Assembly (NCBI RefSeq): GCF_900099655.1
Contig: NZ_FNDC01000020.1
Coordinates: forward strand, 1-47,492
Reading direction: 5' to 3'
DNA length: 47,492 bases
Source: Planococcus glaciei
GTDB lineage: Bacteria > Bacillota > Bacilli > Bacillales_A > Planococcaceae
The notes under the pieces were generated by a model. The model was not told where the DNA came from. It did not search any database and was given only the letters and a program-made list of their open reading frames with translations. This document shows positions 1-7,764 of this stretch, piece after piece. Numbering within the stretch: the first letter of the stretch is position 1; the number at the start of each line of letters is the position of its first letter. The position numbers and the translations under genes are program-made.

Positions 1-270
1 AGCGTATTCAAAGACCTCGAATCGTGGATTCGAAGAAGGCTCCGCATGTGCATATGGAAAGATTGGAAGAAGCCGAGTACGAAAGTGAGAAAACTCATCG
101 GGTTGAGTATCCCGAAAGGGAAGGCTTATGAATGGGGCAACTCGCGAAAGAGCTACTGGCGAATTTCAAAAAGTCCCGTATTGCACAGAGCCCTCGGAAA
201 CTCCTACTGGAGTTCCCAAGGACTCAAAAGTCTGGTCGCACGTTATGAAACTTTGCGTCATCCATCTTAA
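1..270 (+). CDS. Group II intron reverse transcriptase/maturase, C-terminal fragment
   Basis: The frame is open from the first base, so the gene starts upstream of the window. The 89 visible residues are the maturase-specific (GIIM, domain X) region, with the typical W-I-R-R-R-L-R run, a K-x-W-K-K-P segment and WGNSRKSYWRI. This domain binds the intron RNA to help splicing, and the upstream part would carry the reverse transcriptase. No HNH endonuclease follows it. The stop at 268-270 lies just before RNA domain V, the normal position for the 3' end of a domain IV-encoded ORF relative to domain V. Confidence 0.88.
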   Translation, partial: SVFKDLESWIRRRLRMCIWKDWKKPSTKVRKLIGLSIPKGKAYEWGNSRKSYWRISKSPVLHRALGNSYWSSQGLKSLVARYETLRHPS

Positions 271-345
271 TTGAACCGCCGTATACCGAACGGTACGTAC
301 GGTGGTGTGAGAGGTCGGGAGTTAATCACTCCCTCCTACTCGATT
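1..345 (+). mobile_element. 3' end of a group II intron (cut by window edge)
   Basis: The end of a maturase reading frame is followed directly by RNA that folds like group II domains V and VI. Domain V is about 272-306: outer arms ACCGCCGTA and TACGGTGGT pair with one G-U, a CG bulge follows, and the inner arms TACCG and CGGTA enclose a two-base loop. Domain VI is about 308-341, with a GGGAGT/ACTCCC stem and a CCTACTC strand that offers a bulged branch-point A. The 3' splice site should lie close to 344-345. The 5' end is outside the window, so intron class and completeness cannot be judged, although the C-terminus lacks an endonuclease domain, as in bacterial class C introns. Confidence 0.85.
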
Positions 346-401
346 ATTCAATGTGAATAAGGGTTGCACCATCTGCGTTTATCGCGATGCAGCATCAATT
401 A

Positions 402-410
402 TGGTACACT
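402..410 (+). promoter_or_regulatory. Extended -10 promoter for the helicase operon
   Basis: TGG-TACACT fits an extended -10 element (TG at 402-403, hexamer at 405-410). No convincing -35 is seen at 16-18 bases upstream. Transcription would begin near 417, leaving a leader of about 24 bases before the ATG at 441. This makes the in-frame ATG at 387 unlikely as a start. Confidence 0.5.
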
Positions 411-440
411 ATTAGCATCGAAAAAAAGGTGGAATACGAC

Positions 441-1601
441 ATGAAATTTATAGAAGAACTAAATCCGATTTGGCAAGAAAAATGGGAAAAAGCAGGATTT
501 GAAGCGGCTATGCCGATCCAGGAACAAATGATTCCGGAAATGCTGGCCGGCAACGACATCGTTGCTGAGTCCCCAACGGGTTCCGGGAAAACCTTGGCTT
601 ATGTACTGCCGATTCTTGAACGCGTCAACCCGGCTAAAAAATCCATTCAGGCGATGATCATTGCACCGTCCCAGGAATTGTCGATGCAGATCGTCAACGT
701 GCTGCGCGAATGGACGGAAGGCACGGACGTAACAGTGGCGCAGTTGATTGGCGGAGCGAACGTGCAGCGCCAGCTGGAAAAACTGAAGAAGAAGCCGACA
801 ATTGTGGTGGGAACGCCAGGCCGTTTGAACGAACTGGTCAAAAGCAAAAAACTGAAAATGCACGAAATCCGCATACTTGTGCTGGATGAAGGCGACCAGT
901 TGATGGCCCGTGAACATCGCGGCGTCATGAAAGATTTGATTGAAAAAACGCAGAATGAACGCCAGCTTGTTTTAGTATCAGCGACGATTACGGAGGAAGT
1001 GGAACTGGTGGCTGAGCGTTTGATGCAGCACCCGACCCGCATCCAGGTAACAGCAGAAGACTTGCCGATGCTCGGCAAAGTGACGCATTCATTCATTAAA
1101 GTGGAAGAGCGGGACAAAACCGATTTGCTTCGCAGAATTTCACATATTGACGGGATGAAGGCATTGGCTTTCGTCAATAACCTCGATCAGCTGCTGATGA
1201 AAGAAGAAAAATTGAAATTCCGTGATGCAAAGATTGTTGCGCTGCATTCTGAAATGAAAAAAGAAGAGCGGAAAAAAGCACTGGATTCTTTCCGCAAAGG
1301 GGAAGTGTCAGTGCTGATTGCGACGGAAGTGGCAGCACGCGGCCTTGATATCGATGCGGTGACACATGTTATCCATGTCGATGTGCCTCAGACCGTTGAG
1401 CAGTATTTGCACCGTTCGGGACGTACCGGCAGAGCAGGAGCGGACGGAGAAGTTCTGACGCTTCTGGCTTACCAAGATGAGCGCCATTATAAGAAATTCA
1501 CTAAAGAGCTCCCTTCAAAACCGGTCCAGAAAGTTCTGCACGGCGGCCAGTTGATTGAAGGAAACAGCAAAACCATTGCTGAAAAGGGGAACAGACGATG
1601 A
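441..1601 (+). CDS. yfmL: DEAD-box family RNA helicase, YfmL type
   Basis: This is an ATP-dependent RNA helicase of 386 residues, close in length to B. subtilis YfmL (about 376), which has been linked to ribosome assembly and growth at low temperature. Motifs in order are a Q-motif around Phe20-Gln27, Walker A PTGSGKT (45-51), GTPGR, a motif II reading DEGD (149-152), SAT (180-182), ARGLD and HRSGRTGR. There is no long C-terminal RNA-binding extension like that of CshA. The ATG at 441 is preceded by AAAGGTGG at good spacing, and the longer frame from 387 would start upstream of the likely transcription start. The stop overlaps the next start by four bases (ATGA), so the two genes are translationally coupled. 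Confidence 0.85.
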   Translation: MKFIEELNPIWQEKWEKAGFEAAMPIQEQMIPEMLAGNDIVAESPTGSGKTLAYVLPILERVNPAKKSIQAMIIAPSQELSMQIVNVLREWTEGTDVTVAQLIGGANVQRQLEKLKKKPTIVVGTPGRLNELVKSKKLKMHEIRILVLDEGDQLMAREHRGVMKDLIEKTQNERQLVLVSATITEEVELVAERLMQHPTRIQVTAEDLPMLGKVTHSFIKVEERDKTDLLRRISHIDGMKALAFVNNLDQLLMKEEKLKFRDAKIVALHSEMKKEERKKALDSFRKGEVSVLIATEVAARGLDIDAVTHVIHVDVPQTVEQYLHRSGRTGRAGADGEVLTLLAYQDERHYKKFTKELPSKPVQKVLHGGQLIEGNSKTIAEKGNRR

Positions 1602-2827
1602 CTTTCCAGGAAAAGTTGGAACAATACGCAGATTTGACCGTATACGTCGGATTGAATGTTCAAAAAGGCCAAACCATTATGGTCAATACCACGGTCGATA
1701 CGATTGAATTTACCCGTTTGGTGGTTAAAAAAGCATACGAAGCAGGCGCAAAGCGCGTTTACGTGAACTACACGGACCCAGTACAGACGCGCACGCATTT
1801 TGAAATGGCGCCAGACGAAGCTTTCCAGGAATATCCGCAATGGTCTGTTGTCCAGCGCGATGAAATTATTGATACCGGCGGTTCTTTCTTATGGATTGAT
1901 GCGGAAGATCCGGACTTATTGACCGGCATTCCAGCGAAAAGATTGTCGGACTCCCAGAAAGCTTCCGGAAAAGCTTTGGAACGGTACCGGCAGGCAGTTG
2001 GATCGGATAAAGTGGCTTGGTCGATTGTGGCCATTCCATCTCAAAAATGGGCGCAGAAAGTGTTCCCGGATTTGGAAAGCGGCAAGCAGATGGATGCACT
2101 ATGGGAAGCGATTTTCAAAACGGTGCGCATTGGCGAAGGAGATGCGGTGAAAAAGTGGCAGGAGCATATCGCCACTTTGGAAAAACGGGCCGGTCTCTTA
2201 AATGACAGACGGTTTGACAAGCTGCACTACACAGCCCCTGGAACAGATTTGACGATTGCATTGCCTGAAAAGCATATCTGGATGTCCGGTGCGGCAAAGA
2301 CGCCGCAAGGAAATCCGTTCATCGCCAATATGCCGACTGAAGAAGTTTATACGGTTCCATTGAAGTATGGCGTTGAAGGCGTTGTACGCAATACGAAACC
2401 ACTCGTTTATCAAGGGAATATTATCGATGATTTCACGTTGACGTTTGAAAAAGGAAAAATTGTCAAAGCGCAGGCAGCAGTCGGACAAGAATTGCTTGCT
2501 GAAATGATTGGAACGGATGAAGGCGCTGCGTACCTTGGAGAAGTGGCTTTGGTGCCGCACCAGTCGCCGATTTCTGATTCGAACATTTTGTTTTTCAATA
2601 CGCTTTTTGATGAAAATGCATCGAATCACTTGGCAATCGGCGATTCCTACCCGACTTGCTGCGAAGGCGCACGCGATTTGGAACGGACTCAACTGGAGTC
2701 GATTGGCCTGAATACATCCATCGTCCACGAAGATTTCATGATTGGCAGCGCCGGCATGAACATTGACGGAATCCGGAGCGATGGCACAAAAGAGCCGATT
2801 TTCCGCGAAGGAAACTGGGCATTCTAA
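1598..2827 (+). CDS. M29 family metallo-aminopeptidase (AmpS-like), first copy
   Basis: A 409-residue cytosolic aminopeptidase of the two-metal M29 (AmpS/PepS/aminopeptidase T) family. The residues matching the known metal ligands are Glu249, Glu315, His344, Tyr351, His377 and Asp379, in the segments NMPTEEVYTVP, GEVALVP, NHLAIGDSY and HEDFMIGSAGM. The length is usual for the family. It is coupled to the helicase gene by an ATGA overlap, an unusual partner. A second member lies at 12949-14181, and their N- and C-termini align closely (both end NWAF). The copy beside mreBH keeps the B. subtilis ampS neighbourhood, so this one is probably the extra paralog. Confidence 0.9.
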   Translation: MTFQEKLEQYADLTVYVGLNVQKGQTIMVNTTVDTIEFTRLVVKKAYEAGAKRVYVNYTDPVQTRTHFEMAPDEAFQEYPQWSVVQRDEIIDTGGSFLWIDAEDPDLLTGIPAKRLSDSQKASGKALERYRQAVGSDKVAWSIVAIPSQKWAQKVFPDLESGKQMDALWEAIFKTVRIGEGDAVKKWQEHIATLEKRAGLLNDRRFDKLHYTAPGTDLTIALPEKHIWMSGAAKTPQGNPFIANMPTEEVYTVPLKYGVEGVVRNTKPLVYQGNIIDDFTLTFEKGKIVKAQAAVGQELLAEMIGTDEGAAYLGEVALVPHQSPISDSNILFFNTLFDENASNHLAIGDSYPTCCEGARDLERTQLESIGLNTSIVHEDFMIGSAGMNIDGIRSDGTKEPIFREGNWAF

Positions 2828-2839
2828 GAGGTGAGCAAT

Positions 2840-3748
2840 TTGAAGAAGTATTTGGTCGCGGTATTGGCATTCGTCGTGTTGTTCGGCGGCACGATGTCGG
2901 TTCAGGCAGAAGTGAAAACGCCTGCGGTTTATATCGCGGTAGGGGATTCGCTCGCTGCTGGCCAGACGCCGAATTCTCAAATTGATACAGGCTATTCGGA
3001 TTTGATCGCACAGGAATTAGCAAGCCATCAGCCGGTAGCGTTTTATTCAAAAAATCTGGCTTTTCCCGGATTTACGACTGAAGACGTCTTAGAACGAATT
3101 CAGTCACCGGAGGCGAAGGAAGTTTTAAGCGCTGCAAATATTATTACCCTGTCTGCCGGAGCGAATGATCTGCTGCGGCTGGTCCAGTCAAACCCCGCGC
3201 AGGGGACATTGGTGTTTCAGCAAATCCAAGCAGATTTTGCGTTGAATAAAGCACGCATAAACACGGAAATGATTTTGGCCGAATTGAAAAAAACGGCGCC
3301 GCAGGCAGATATTTATGTAATGGGCTATTATTTTGCCTATCCCCATGTGCGGGATTCGCAAAAAGAAGGCACCGCACTCCAGCTTGACCAGTTGAATGCA
3401 ATTTTGGAGCAATCAGCTGAAAAGGCGGATGTGAAGTTCGTTTCTGTGGGCGAGGCATTTGGAGACAACGCAGTCGATAAAATTCCGAATCCGGGAGATG
3501 TGCATCCGAATGTAAAGGGGTATCAGGCGATGGCCAATGCTTTTCTGGATGCCTATCAGCCAGGCTGGGAAGTGGAAGACCAGGAATTGCCGGCCGCTGA
3601 CCCAAAAACGTTTGAAGAAATCATTCAAGAGCAGGAGCAAAATGGAGATGCGGAAGCAGACGGCCAAAACGACGTTTCTTCAGCAACTCCCCACAGCCAG
3701 CTGGACGATCATTATTTGGCGTTGCGTGAAGCCATTCCATATGCATAA
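2840..3748 (+). CDS. Exported SGNH/GDSL-family hydrolase
   Basis: A 302-residue esterase/lipase-type hydrolase of the SGNH superfamily. The start chosen is TTG at 2840, because AGAGGTGA at about 2828-2834 sits six bases upstream; the GTG at 2831 lies inside that site. Residues 1-23 form a signal peptide (KK, hydrophobic core, VQA before the cut), so the enzyme is secreted or surface-held. The block I motif GDSL has its nucleophile at Ser37, a Gly-Phe-Thr-Thr block II follows, then GAND (block III), and GDVHPN carries the Asp/His pair. The C-terminus is acidic and Glu/Gln-rich. It lies 12 bases after the aminopeptidase gene and is probably the last gene of that operon. The substrate is unknown. 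Confidence 0.85.
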   Translation: MKKYLVAVLAFVVLFGGTMSVQAEVKTPAVYIAVGDSLAAGQTPNSQIDTGYSDLIAQELASHQPVAFYSKNLAFPGFTTEDVLERIQSPEAKEVLSAANIITLSAGANDLLRLVQSNPAQGTLVFQQIQADFALNKARINTEMILAELKKTAPQADIYVMGYYFAYPHVRDSQKEGTALQLDQLNAILEQSAEKADVKFVSVGEAFGDNAVDKIPNPGDVHPNVKGYQAMANAFLDAYQPGWEVEDQELPAADPKTFEEIIQEQEQNGDAEADGQNDVSSATPHSQLDDHYLALREAIPYA

Positions 3749-3753
3749 TAAAT

Positions 3754-3786
3754 ACCGCTTCGGGCAGAACCCGGAGCGGTTTTTTA
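3754..3786 (+). terminator. Terminator after the SGNH hydrolase gene
   Basis: ACCGCTTCGGG and CCCGGAGCGGT pair over 11 bases with one G-U around a five-base loop, followed by a T run. The T run also contains the stop codon of the convergent small gene at 3784-3921. Confidence 0.85.
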
Positions 3787-3921
3787 TCTCTTGCGTTTTG
3801 TTGGAGTTGTTTTGTACTTGCTCGTATCGCCAGCTTTTTTGCTTTGCATGACTTTGCGGATAATTGGATAAGCAACTGGTGCAATTTTAATAGCGGTTTT
3901 TACAATTCGACCTATTCCCAT
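3784..3921 (-). CDS. Small cationic protein of unknown function (45 residues)
   Basis: An ATG at 3921 (minus strand) is preceded by AGGAGAG at ideal spacing and opens 45 codons ending in TAA at 3784-3786. The product has 13 Lys/Arg and one Asp (net about +12). The first half looks like an amphipathic or weakly hydrophobic helix (GIGRIVKTAIKIAPVAYPII) and the tail is basic, ending KRKR. I do not recognise the family. It lies 69 bases downstream of the M20 peptidase gene on the same strand and may share its transcript. Possible roles include a nucleic-acid-binding or membrane-active peptide, but nothing in the sequence decides this. The good ribosome site and clean coding frame are the evidence that it is real. 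Confidence 0.65.
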   Translation of the reverse strand: MGIGRIVKTAIKIAPVAYPIIRKVMQSKKAGDTSKYKTTPTKRKR

Positions 3922-3990
3922 AGTTATCTCTCCTATCATAAATGAGGTATAGACTAATTTCCCTCATCGTTTCTTTTCTAAACATGCACT

Positions 3991-5061
3991 TTATGAAAGG
4001 GCCAATGAAACAAGGATTTTCCGGTAGTCATGGACGCTTGAAAGCAGTACGTATTCAGCATTCCCGTGCCAATCATCTCCCGAAGGTCCAAATTCGATGG
4101 CTCCTTCACCGCCATTCACGGTTGCATAATAACGGGTATCAGCGGCTCCGTGCTGGCCAAACAGTACAGCCTCTTGGCTCGTTGTCTGTTGGATGGACTT
4201 CTTCAGCGTTTGGATGTACGGGTTTTCTTCTGAAGTAGTCAGGGCCGGTGTAGATCCGCTTGCTTTGTATTCCATGTCCAGATTCAAGGTTTCTGCGAGC
4301 TCCGCCATTTGCCGGACGATTTCCTCTTTGTCCTGCCCTGGCATGAACCGGATATCATAAGACATATGGCAAATTTCCGGAACAACATTATAGCGGTCGC
4401 CGGCATTGATGATCGGCAAGTTAACGGAAGTTTGTTCGTAATACTCACTGGACTCTTTCCGGAACGGCAGCTCAGCAATCGCCATATGGTATTTCATAGC
4501 AGACTCAATCGCATTGATGCCTTCCCAAGGCCGGCTGCCATGGGCGGGTTTTCCTTTAAACGTCAAATCCATGCGCAAGATGCCTTTTGACTGCAGGCCG
4601 ACCTTCAGTCCCGTCGGTTCGCCGCAGATGACAAAATCGCCATGGAAGCCTTGTTCAACAAGCCATTTAGACGTATGGCGGCCGCCGATTTCTTCATCGG
4701 TGACAATATGCAATTGCACAATGCGCGGCAATTTTTCAGCATCCAGGTCGACGAAAGCCTGCATCATGGCAGCGACGCCGGCTTTCATATCCGCAGCCCC
4801 TCGTCCATATAAGCGTCCGTTTTCTTCCATTGGAACAAATTGTTCGGCGTGTCCCGGGACAACGTCGACATGCCCGTTCCAAACGATGGTTTCGGTTCCT
4901 TGCCCTTTGATTGCCGTCAGCATTAAATAACCTTCGTTGTCATGGACCGTTACTTCCTGCCCCTGTCGCTTAAGCCAGTCGGCGCAAAAAAGAAGCGCCT
5001 TGTTCGCGCCTTCTTTTGTATCACTTTCAATTTTAATCAAATCCTTGAGCAATTCTATCAT
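3991..5061 (-). CDS. M20 family metallopeptidase (ArgE/DapE/ACY1 type deacylase)
   Basis: A 356-residue zinc hydrolase related to acetylornithine deacetylase and succinyl-diaminopimelate desuccinylase. Metal and catalytic motifs are GHVDVVPG (ligand His and catalytic Asp), GRGAADMK (bridging Asp), TDEEIGG (general base and ligand Glu), a GEPTG segment and a C-terminal GQHGAAD. The dimerisation domain with AHGSRPW is present. The exact substrate cannot be read from the sequence; an N-acyl amino acid or dipeptide is likely. An in-frame TAA sits immediately before the ATG at 5061, so the start cannot lie upstream. The only good ribosome site, AGGTGG (5095-5100), is about 33 bases away and is separated from the start by a hairpin. 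Confidence 0.85.
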   Translation of the reverse strand: MIELLKDLIKIESDTKEGANKALLFCADWLKRQGQEVTVHDNEGYLMLTAIKGQGTETIVWNGHVDVVPGHAEQFVPMEENGRLYGRGAADMKAGVAAMMQAFVDLDAEKLPRIVQLHIVTDEEIGGRHTSKWLVEQGFHGDFVICGEPTGLKVGLQSKGILRMDLTFKGKPAHGSRPWEGINAIESAMKYHMAIAELPFRKESSEYYEQTSVNLPIINAGDRYNVVPEICHMSYDIRFMPGQDKEEIVRQMAELAETLNLDMEYKASGSTPALTTSEENPYIQTLKKSIQQTTSQEAVLFGQHGAADTRYYATVNGGEGAIEFGPSGDDWHGNAEYVLLSSVHDYRKILVSLALS

Positions 5062-5154
5062 TTATTTATGGCAGCTGAAGTTCCGCTGCCAACACCACCT
5101 TTCTATTTTTCCTCATGCTAAAAGAGTACCCTAATAGATCAGTTTGAAACGGAA

Positions 5155-5183
5155 TTGCTTTCGGGCAGGGAGTTGTGTACAAT
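5155..5183 (+). promoter_or_regulatory. SigA promoter of thiT
   Basis: TTGCTT (5155-5160) and TACAAT (5178-5183) are separated by 17 bases. Transcription would start near 5190, just before the TPP riboswitch. Confidence 0.75.
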
Positions 5184-5205
5184 ACAGGTGATAACGAAAT
5201 AATTG

Positions 5206-5300
5206 TATACACCACAAGGGGAGCTATTTGCTGAGAGTGAACATATTGTTCTTACCCTTTGAACCTGTAAGTTAATGCTTGCGCAGGGATGTGGATAGAA
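5206..5300 (+). promoter_or_regulatory. TPP riboswitch (THI element)
   Basis: The conserved TPP aptamer parts occur in order: ACCACAAGGGGAGC, CTGAGAG, ACCCTTTGAACCTG, TTAATGC, and a closing AGGGATGTGG that pairs with the 5' strand. The terminator at 5314-5346 follows at once, so thiamine pyrophosphate binding should favour termination and shut off the downstream thiamine transporter gene. Confidence 0.95.
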
Positions 5301-5313
5301 ACCGGTCCTTAAC

Positions 5314-5346
5314 GCGGCGCCAGGCTCTGTCCTAGCGCCGCTTTTA
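5314..5346 (+). terminator. Riboswitch expression-platform terminator
   Basis: GCGGCGC (5314-5320) pairs with GCGCCGC; the stem continues past one mismatch into AGG/CCT, and TTTTAT follows. It lies between the TPP aptamer and thiT, as expected for transcriptional attenuation. Confidence 0.9.
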
Positions 5347-5400
5347 TATGGTTTTTTTCTGCGGCCCTTCTGGTGATGTGCACAACACAAGGAGGAAGTC

Positions 5401-5976
5401 ATGAGAAATTTACGAGTTTTACTGATGATGGAAATTGCCATTTTCGGAGCATTGGGATACGTACTGGATTTTGTGGCATTCAAAATGCCGCAAGGCGGTT
5501 CAGTGAGTCTGGTGATGATTCCGATTGTCTTGATGGCGTTTCGCAGAGGCGTGTTAGCAGGTGTGTTAACCGGTCTGCTGGTCGGCCTGCTCCAAATCGT
5601 GACCGGCGTCATTTCGGTGACGCCGCTGTCGTTTGGTTTTGTCGTATTGCAGGTATTGTTGGATTACCTCGTGGCGTACGGCTTAGTCGGCCTTTCCGGC
5701 TTGATGCGCGGAAGATACTTGCAAGCTTCCCGCGAACATCGAACCGGAGGTATGATCATGGCAGTAGTGATCGGGCTGTTTATCGGTTCTGCATTGCGCT
5801 ATATTACGCATGTCATTACCGGCATTCTATTTTTCGGCATGTTTGCAGAAGGCAATGTATTGATCTATTCGGCAGTTTACAATGCCACTTATATGATTCC
5901 GGTCTTTTTGGTCGCCGCAGTTGTGTGTTCCACACTCTTCGCAGCGGCACCAAAACTGGTGGATACAAAAGCGTAA
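5401..5976 (+). CDS. thiT: Thiamine ECF transporter substrate-binding subunit ThiT
   Basis: A 191-residue integral membrane protein of the ThiT (YuaJ) family, the S-component that binds thiamine and works with the shared EcfA/A'/T energizing module encoded elsewhere. About six hydrophobic segments are visible. The N-terminal LMMEIAIFGALGYVLDF and the following P-Q-G-G-S-V-S segment are typical of the family. AAGGAGG lies seven to eight bases before the ATG. The upstream TPP riboswitch supports thiamine as the substrate and shows that the gene is repressed when TPP is plentiful. It stands alone between two terminators. Confidence 0.93.
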   Translation: MRNLRVLLMMEIAIFGALGYVLDFVAFKMPQGGSVSLVMIPIVLMAFRRGVLAGVLTGLLVGLLQIVTGVISVTPLSFGFVVLQVLLDYLVAYGLVGLSGLMRGRYLQASREHRTGGMIMAVVIGLFIGSALRYITHVITGILFFGMFAEGNVLIYSAVYNATYMIPVFLVAAVVCSTLFAAAPKLVDTKA

Positions 5977-5981
5977 GTTTA

Positions 5982-6013
5982 AGAGGATTATCTAGCGGAT
6001 AATCCTCTTTTTC
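5982..6013 (+). terminator. Terminator after thiT
   Basis: AGAGGATTATC (5982-5992) and GATAATCCTCT (5998-6008) form a perfect 11-bp stem with a five-base loop, followed by TTTTTC. Confidence 0.95.
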
Positions 6014-6068
6014 TTATGCTGAGATTCAAGCAAATGACGGTGCTTTACGGGCATCTGCGCTTTTCTTA

Positions 6069-6077
6069 TGATATAAT
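6069..6077 (+). promoter_or_regulatory. Extended -10 promoter of map
   Basis: TG (6069-6070), one base, then a perfect TATAAT (6072-6077). No clear -35 is present, which is common for extended -10 promoters. Confidence 0.65.
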
Positions 6078-6109
6078 TTTGAGTAGACAAGTTGAAAGAA
6101 GGGTACTAA

Positions 6110-6859
6110 ATGATTGCCACTACAGAAAAAGATATTGAAATGTTAAAAAAAGCCGGCCGCATGGTCGCTGAAATCCGTGACGCCATGAAAGCCGCTACGA
6201 AGCCCGGTGTTACGACGAAAGAACTTGATGAGATTGGCGGACGCATGTTCAAGGAAATGGGCGGCGTGTCCGGACCAAAATCAGAATACGATTTCCCAGG
6301 GTATACATGCATCAGCGTAAATGAAGAAGTTGCCCATGGCATGCCAGGGAAACGGATAATAAATGAAGGCGATATGGTCAACATTGATGTATCCGGATCG
6401 TACGAAGGATATTTTGCAGATACCGGCATTTCGTTTGTTGTCGGCGACGGCTATCCGGAAAAAGAAAAACTTTGCGAAGTTGCAGCTTCATCGTTTGAGC
6501 GTGCGATGACAAAAGTCAAAGCTGGCGCGAAGTTAAACCAGATTGGCAAAGCAGTTGAGCGCGAAGCGAAACAGCAAGGATTGTTTGTTATCAAAAACTT
6601 GACGGGCCACGGAATCGGAAAATCTCTTCACGAAGCCCCTCAACATATTTTGAATTATTACGATGCGTGGGAAACAACAATTTTGAAAGAAGGAATGGTT
6701 CTGGCAGTAGAACCGTTTATTTCCCAGAAATCCGAACATATTGTGGAATCAGGAGACGGCTGGACATTCATCACACCGGATCAGTCACTGGTTGCGCAAA
6801 TTGAACACACGGTACTGGTCACAAAAGGCGAACCGGTATTATTGACGAAAATAGATTAA
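6110..6859 (+). CDS. map: Methionine aminopeptidase, type I
   Basis: A 249-residue enzyme that removes the initiator methionine from new proteins in the cytosol. The metal-binding and catalytic residues of type I enzymes are in place: His76, Asp93, Asp104, His167, Glu201 and Glu232, in NEEVAHGMPG, NIDVSG, ADTGISF, GHGIGKSLHEAP, VEPFI and IEHTVLVT. It lacks the N-terminal extension of actinobacterial forms. It stands alone with its own promoter and terminator rather than in the ribosomal secY-adk-map cluster. It therefore corresponds to the stand-alone B. subtilis YflG (MapB) or the S. aureus Map type. Confidence 0.93.
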   Translation: MIATTEKDIEMLKKAGRMVAEIRDAMKAATKPGVTTKELDEIGGRMFKEMGGVSGPKSEYDFPGYTCISVNEEVAHGMPGKRIINEGDMVNIDVSGSYEGYFADTGISFVVGDGYPEKEKLCEVAASSFERAMTKVKAGAKLNQIGKAVEREAKQQGLFVIKNLTGHGIGKSLHEAPQHILNYYDAWETTILKEGMVLAVEPFISQKSEHIVESGDGWTFITPDQSLVAQIEHTVLVTKGEPVLLTKID

Positions 6860-6864
6860 GGCAC

Positions 6865-6893
6865 AAAAAAAGACCCTTCTTAGGGTCTTTTTT
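6865..6893. terminator. Bidirectional terminator between map and the TspO-like gene
   Basis: An A run, AGACCCT (6871-6877), a four-base loop, AGGGTCT (6882-6888) and a T run. It works in both directions for the two convergent genes. The stop codon of the minus-strand gene (6880-6882) falls in its loop. Confidence 0.92.
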
Positions 6894-7599
6894 TGATGAG
6901 CAATATTCCGGTTAATATAACACCTGCTAAAAACAAGGACGCTGTCGTGACGAGCAATTCATCCATTTGATGCTTAACTGCGATGCCGATAAATGCCCAG
7001 ATGAATACAAGAGAATAAGGGATGTCGGAATGATGGAATCGAATATGAAGTGCAAGTGCAGTTGCGACAGTCAGCATGATGACCGTCCATAGCTGATCGC
7101 TCAGCCCCCAGCCGCTCCAGTTATAGTAGGTAAGGACAAAACTGATATTGGCAATTGTAGCGACGCTAATCCATCCCATATTGACTGCTGCAGGTAAACG
7201 TTCAAAAAGACCGCGTTCTTCATTGCTATATTGAAGATAAAGCCCAATCAACGCCAGCAAATACCCGATCATCGCTGCGATTGACCAGCCGAAGAATTCG
7301 TAATGCCAAAGAAGCAGCCAACTTATATTAAACAATGCGCTTAATACAAAAAATGCAGTGATTTTTAATGGGGGAATTTGTCCTTTTTTCAGACGGACCC
7401 AAAAACCGATAATCCATATAGCCAGCAAGATGTAAATAACTGACCAGATTGAAAATACATAACCAGCGGGCGTAAACATGACCGGGAGACGATTGGAAAT
7501 TTCTCCAGTTGTCTGTCCGTTAATTGGCAGGATATTGGCCAAAGCGTTTACTACAATGATGGCTATAAAAGCAATAGTCATCAACAGTATCCTAAACAT
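6880..7599 (-). CDS. TspO/MBR-like tryptophan-rich membrane protein
   Basis: A 239-residue protein made almost wholly of membrane segments (about seven), rich in Trp. Its FTPAGYVFSIWSVIYILL stretch matches the TspO/MBR (tryptophan-rich sensory protein) family, although it is longer than classic TspO (about 160 residues). Such proteins are often listed as tryptophan-rich sensory proteins of unknown ligand. The ATG at 7599 is chosen because GAGGAGGG lies seven bases upstream; the open frame to 7704 runs through the promoter. It is a single gene whose stop is inside the terminator shared with map. Confidence 0.75.
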   Translation of the reverse strand: MFRILLMTIAFIAIIVVNALANILPINGQTTGEISNRLPVMFTPAGYVFSIWSVIYILLAIWIIGFWVRLKKGQIPPLKITAFFVLSALFNISWLLLWHYEFFGWSIAAMIGYLLALIGLYLQYSNEERGLFERLPAAVNMGWISVATIANISFVLTYYNWSGWGLSDQLWTVIMLTVATALALHIRFHHSDIPYSLVFIWAFIGIAVKHQMDELLVTTASLFLAGVILTGILLIKKRP

Positions 7600-7621
7600 A
7601 AGAGATCCCTCCTCTTTTTTA

Positions 7622-7650
7622 AGTATAACTGTCCTTGTAGGTGACAACAA
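7622..7650 (-). promoter_or_regulatory. Promoter of the TspO-like gene
   Basis: On the minus strand TTGTTG (7645-7650) and TATACT (7622-7627) are 17 bases apart, about 23 bases upstream of the ATG at 7599. Confidence 0.65.
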
Positions 7651-7764
7651 ACTGCAATTCCAAAAAAAATTGAAATAAAAGGGAGTTTGTGAAGAAGCCG
7701 ACACTTTTTAAAAAAATATTGGAGAGGAGGGATTGCTTCAATTGTTCCGCCTGCCGAATAATAA

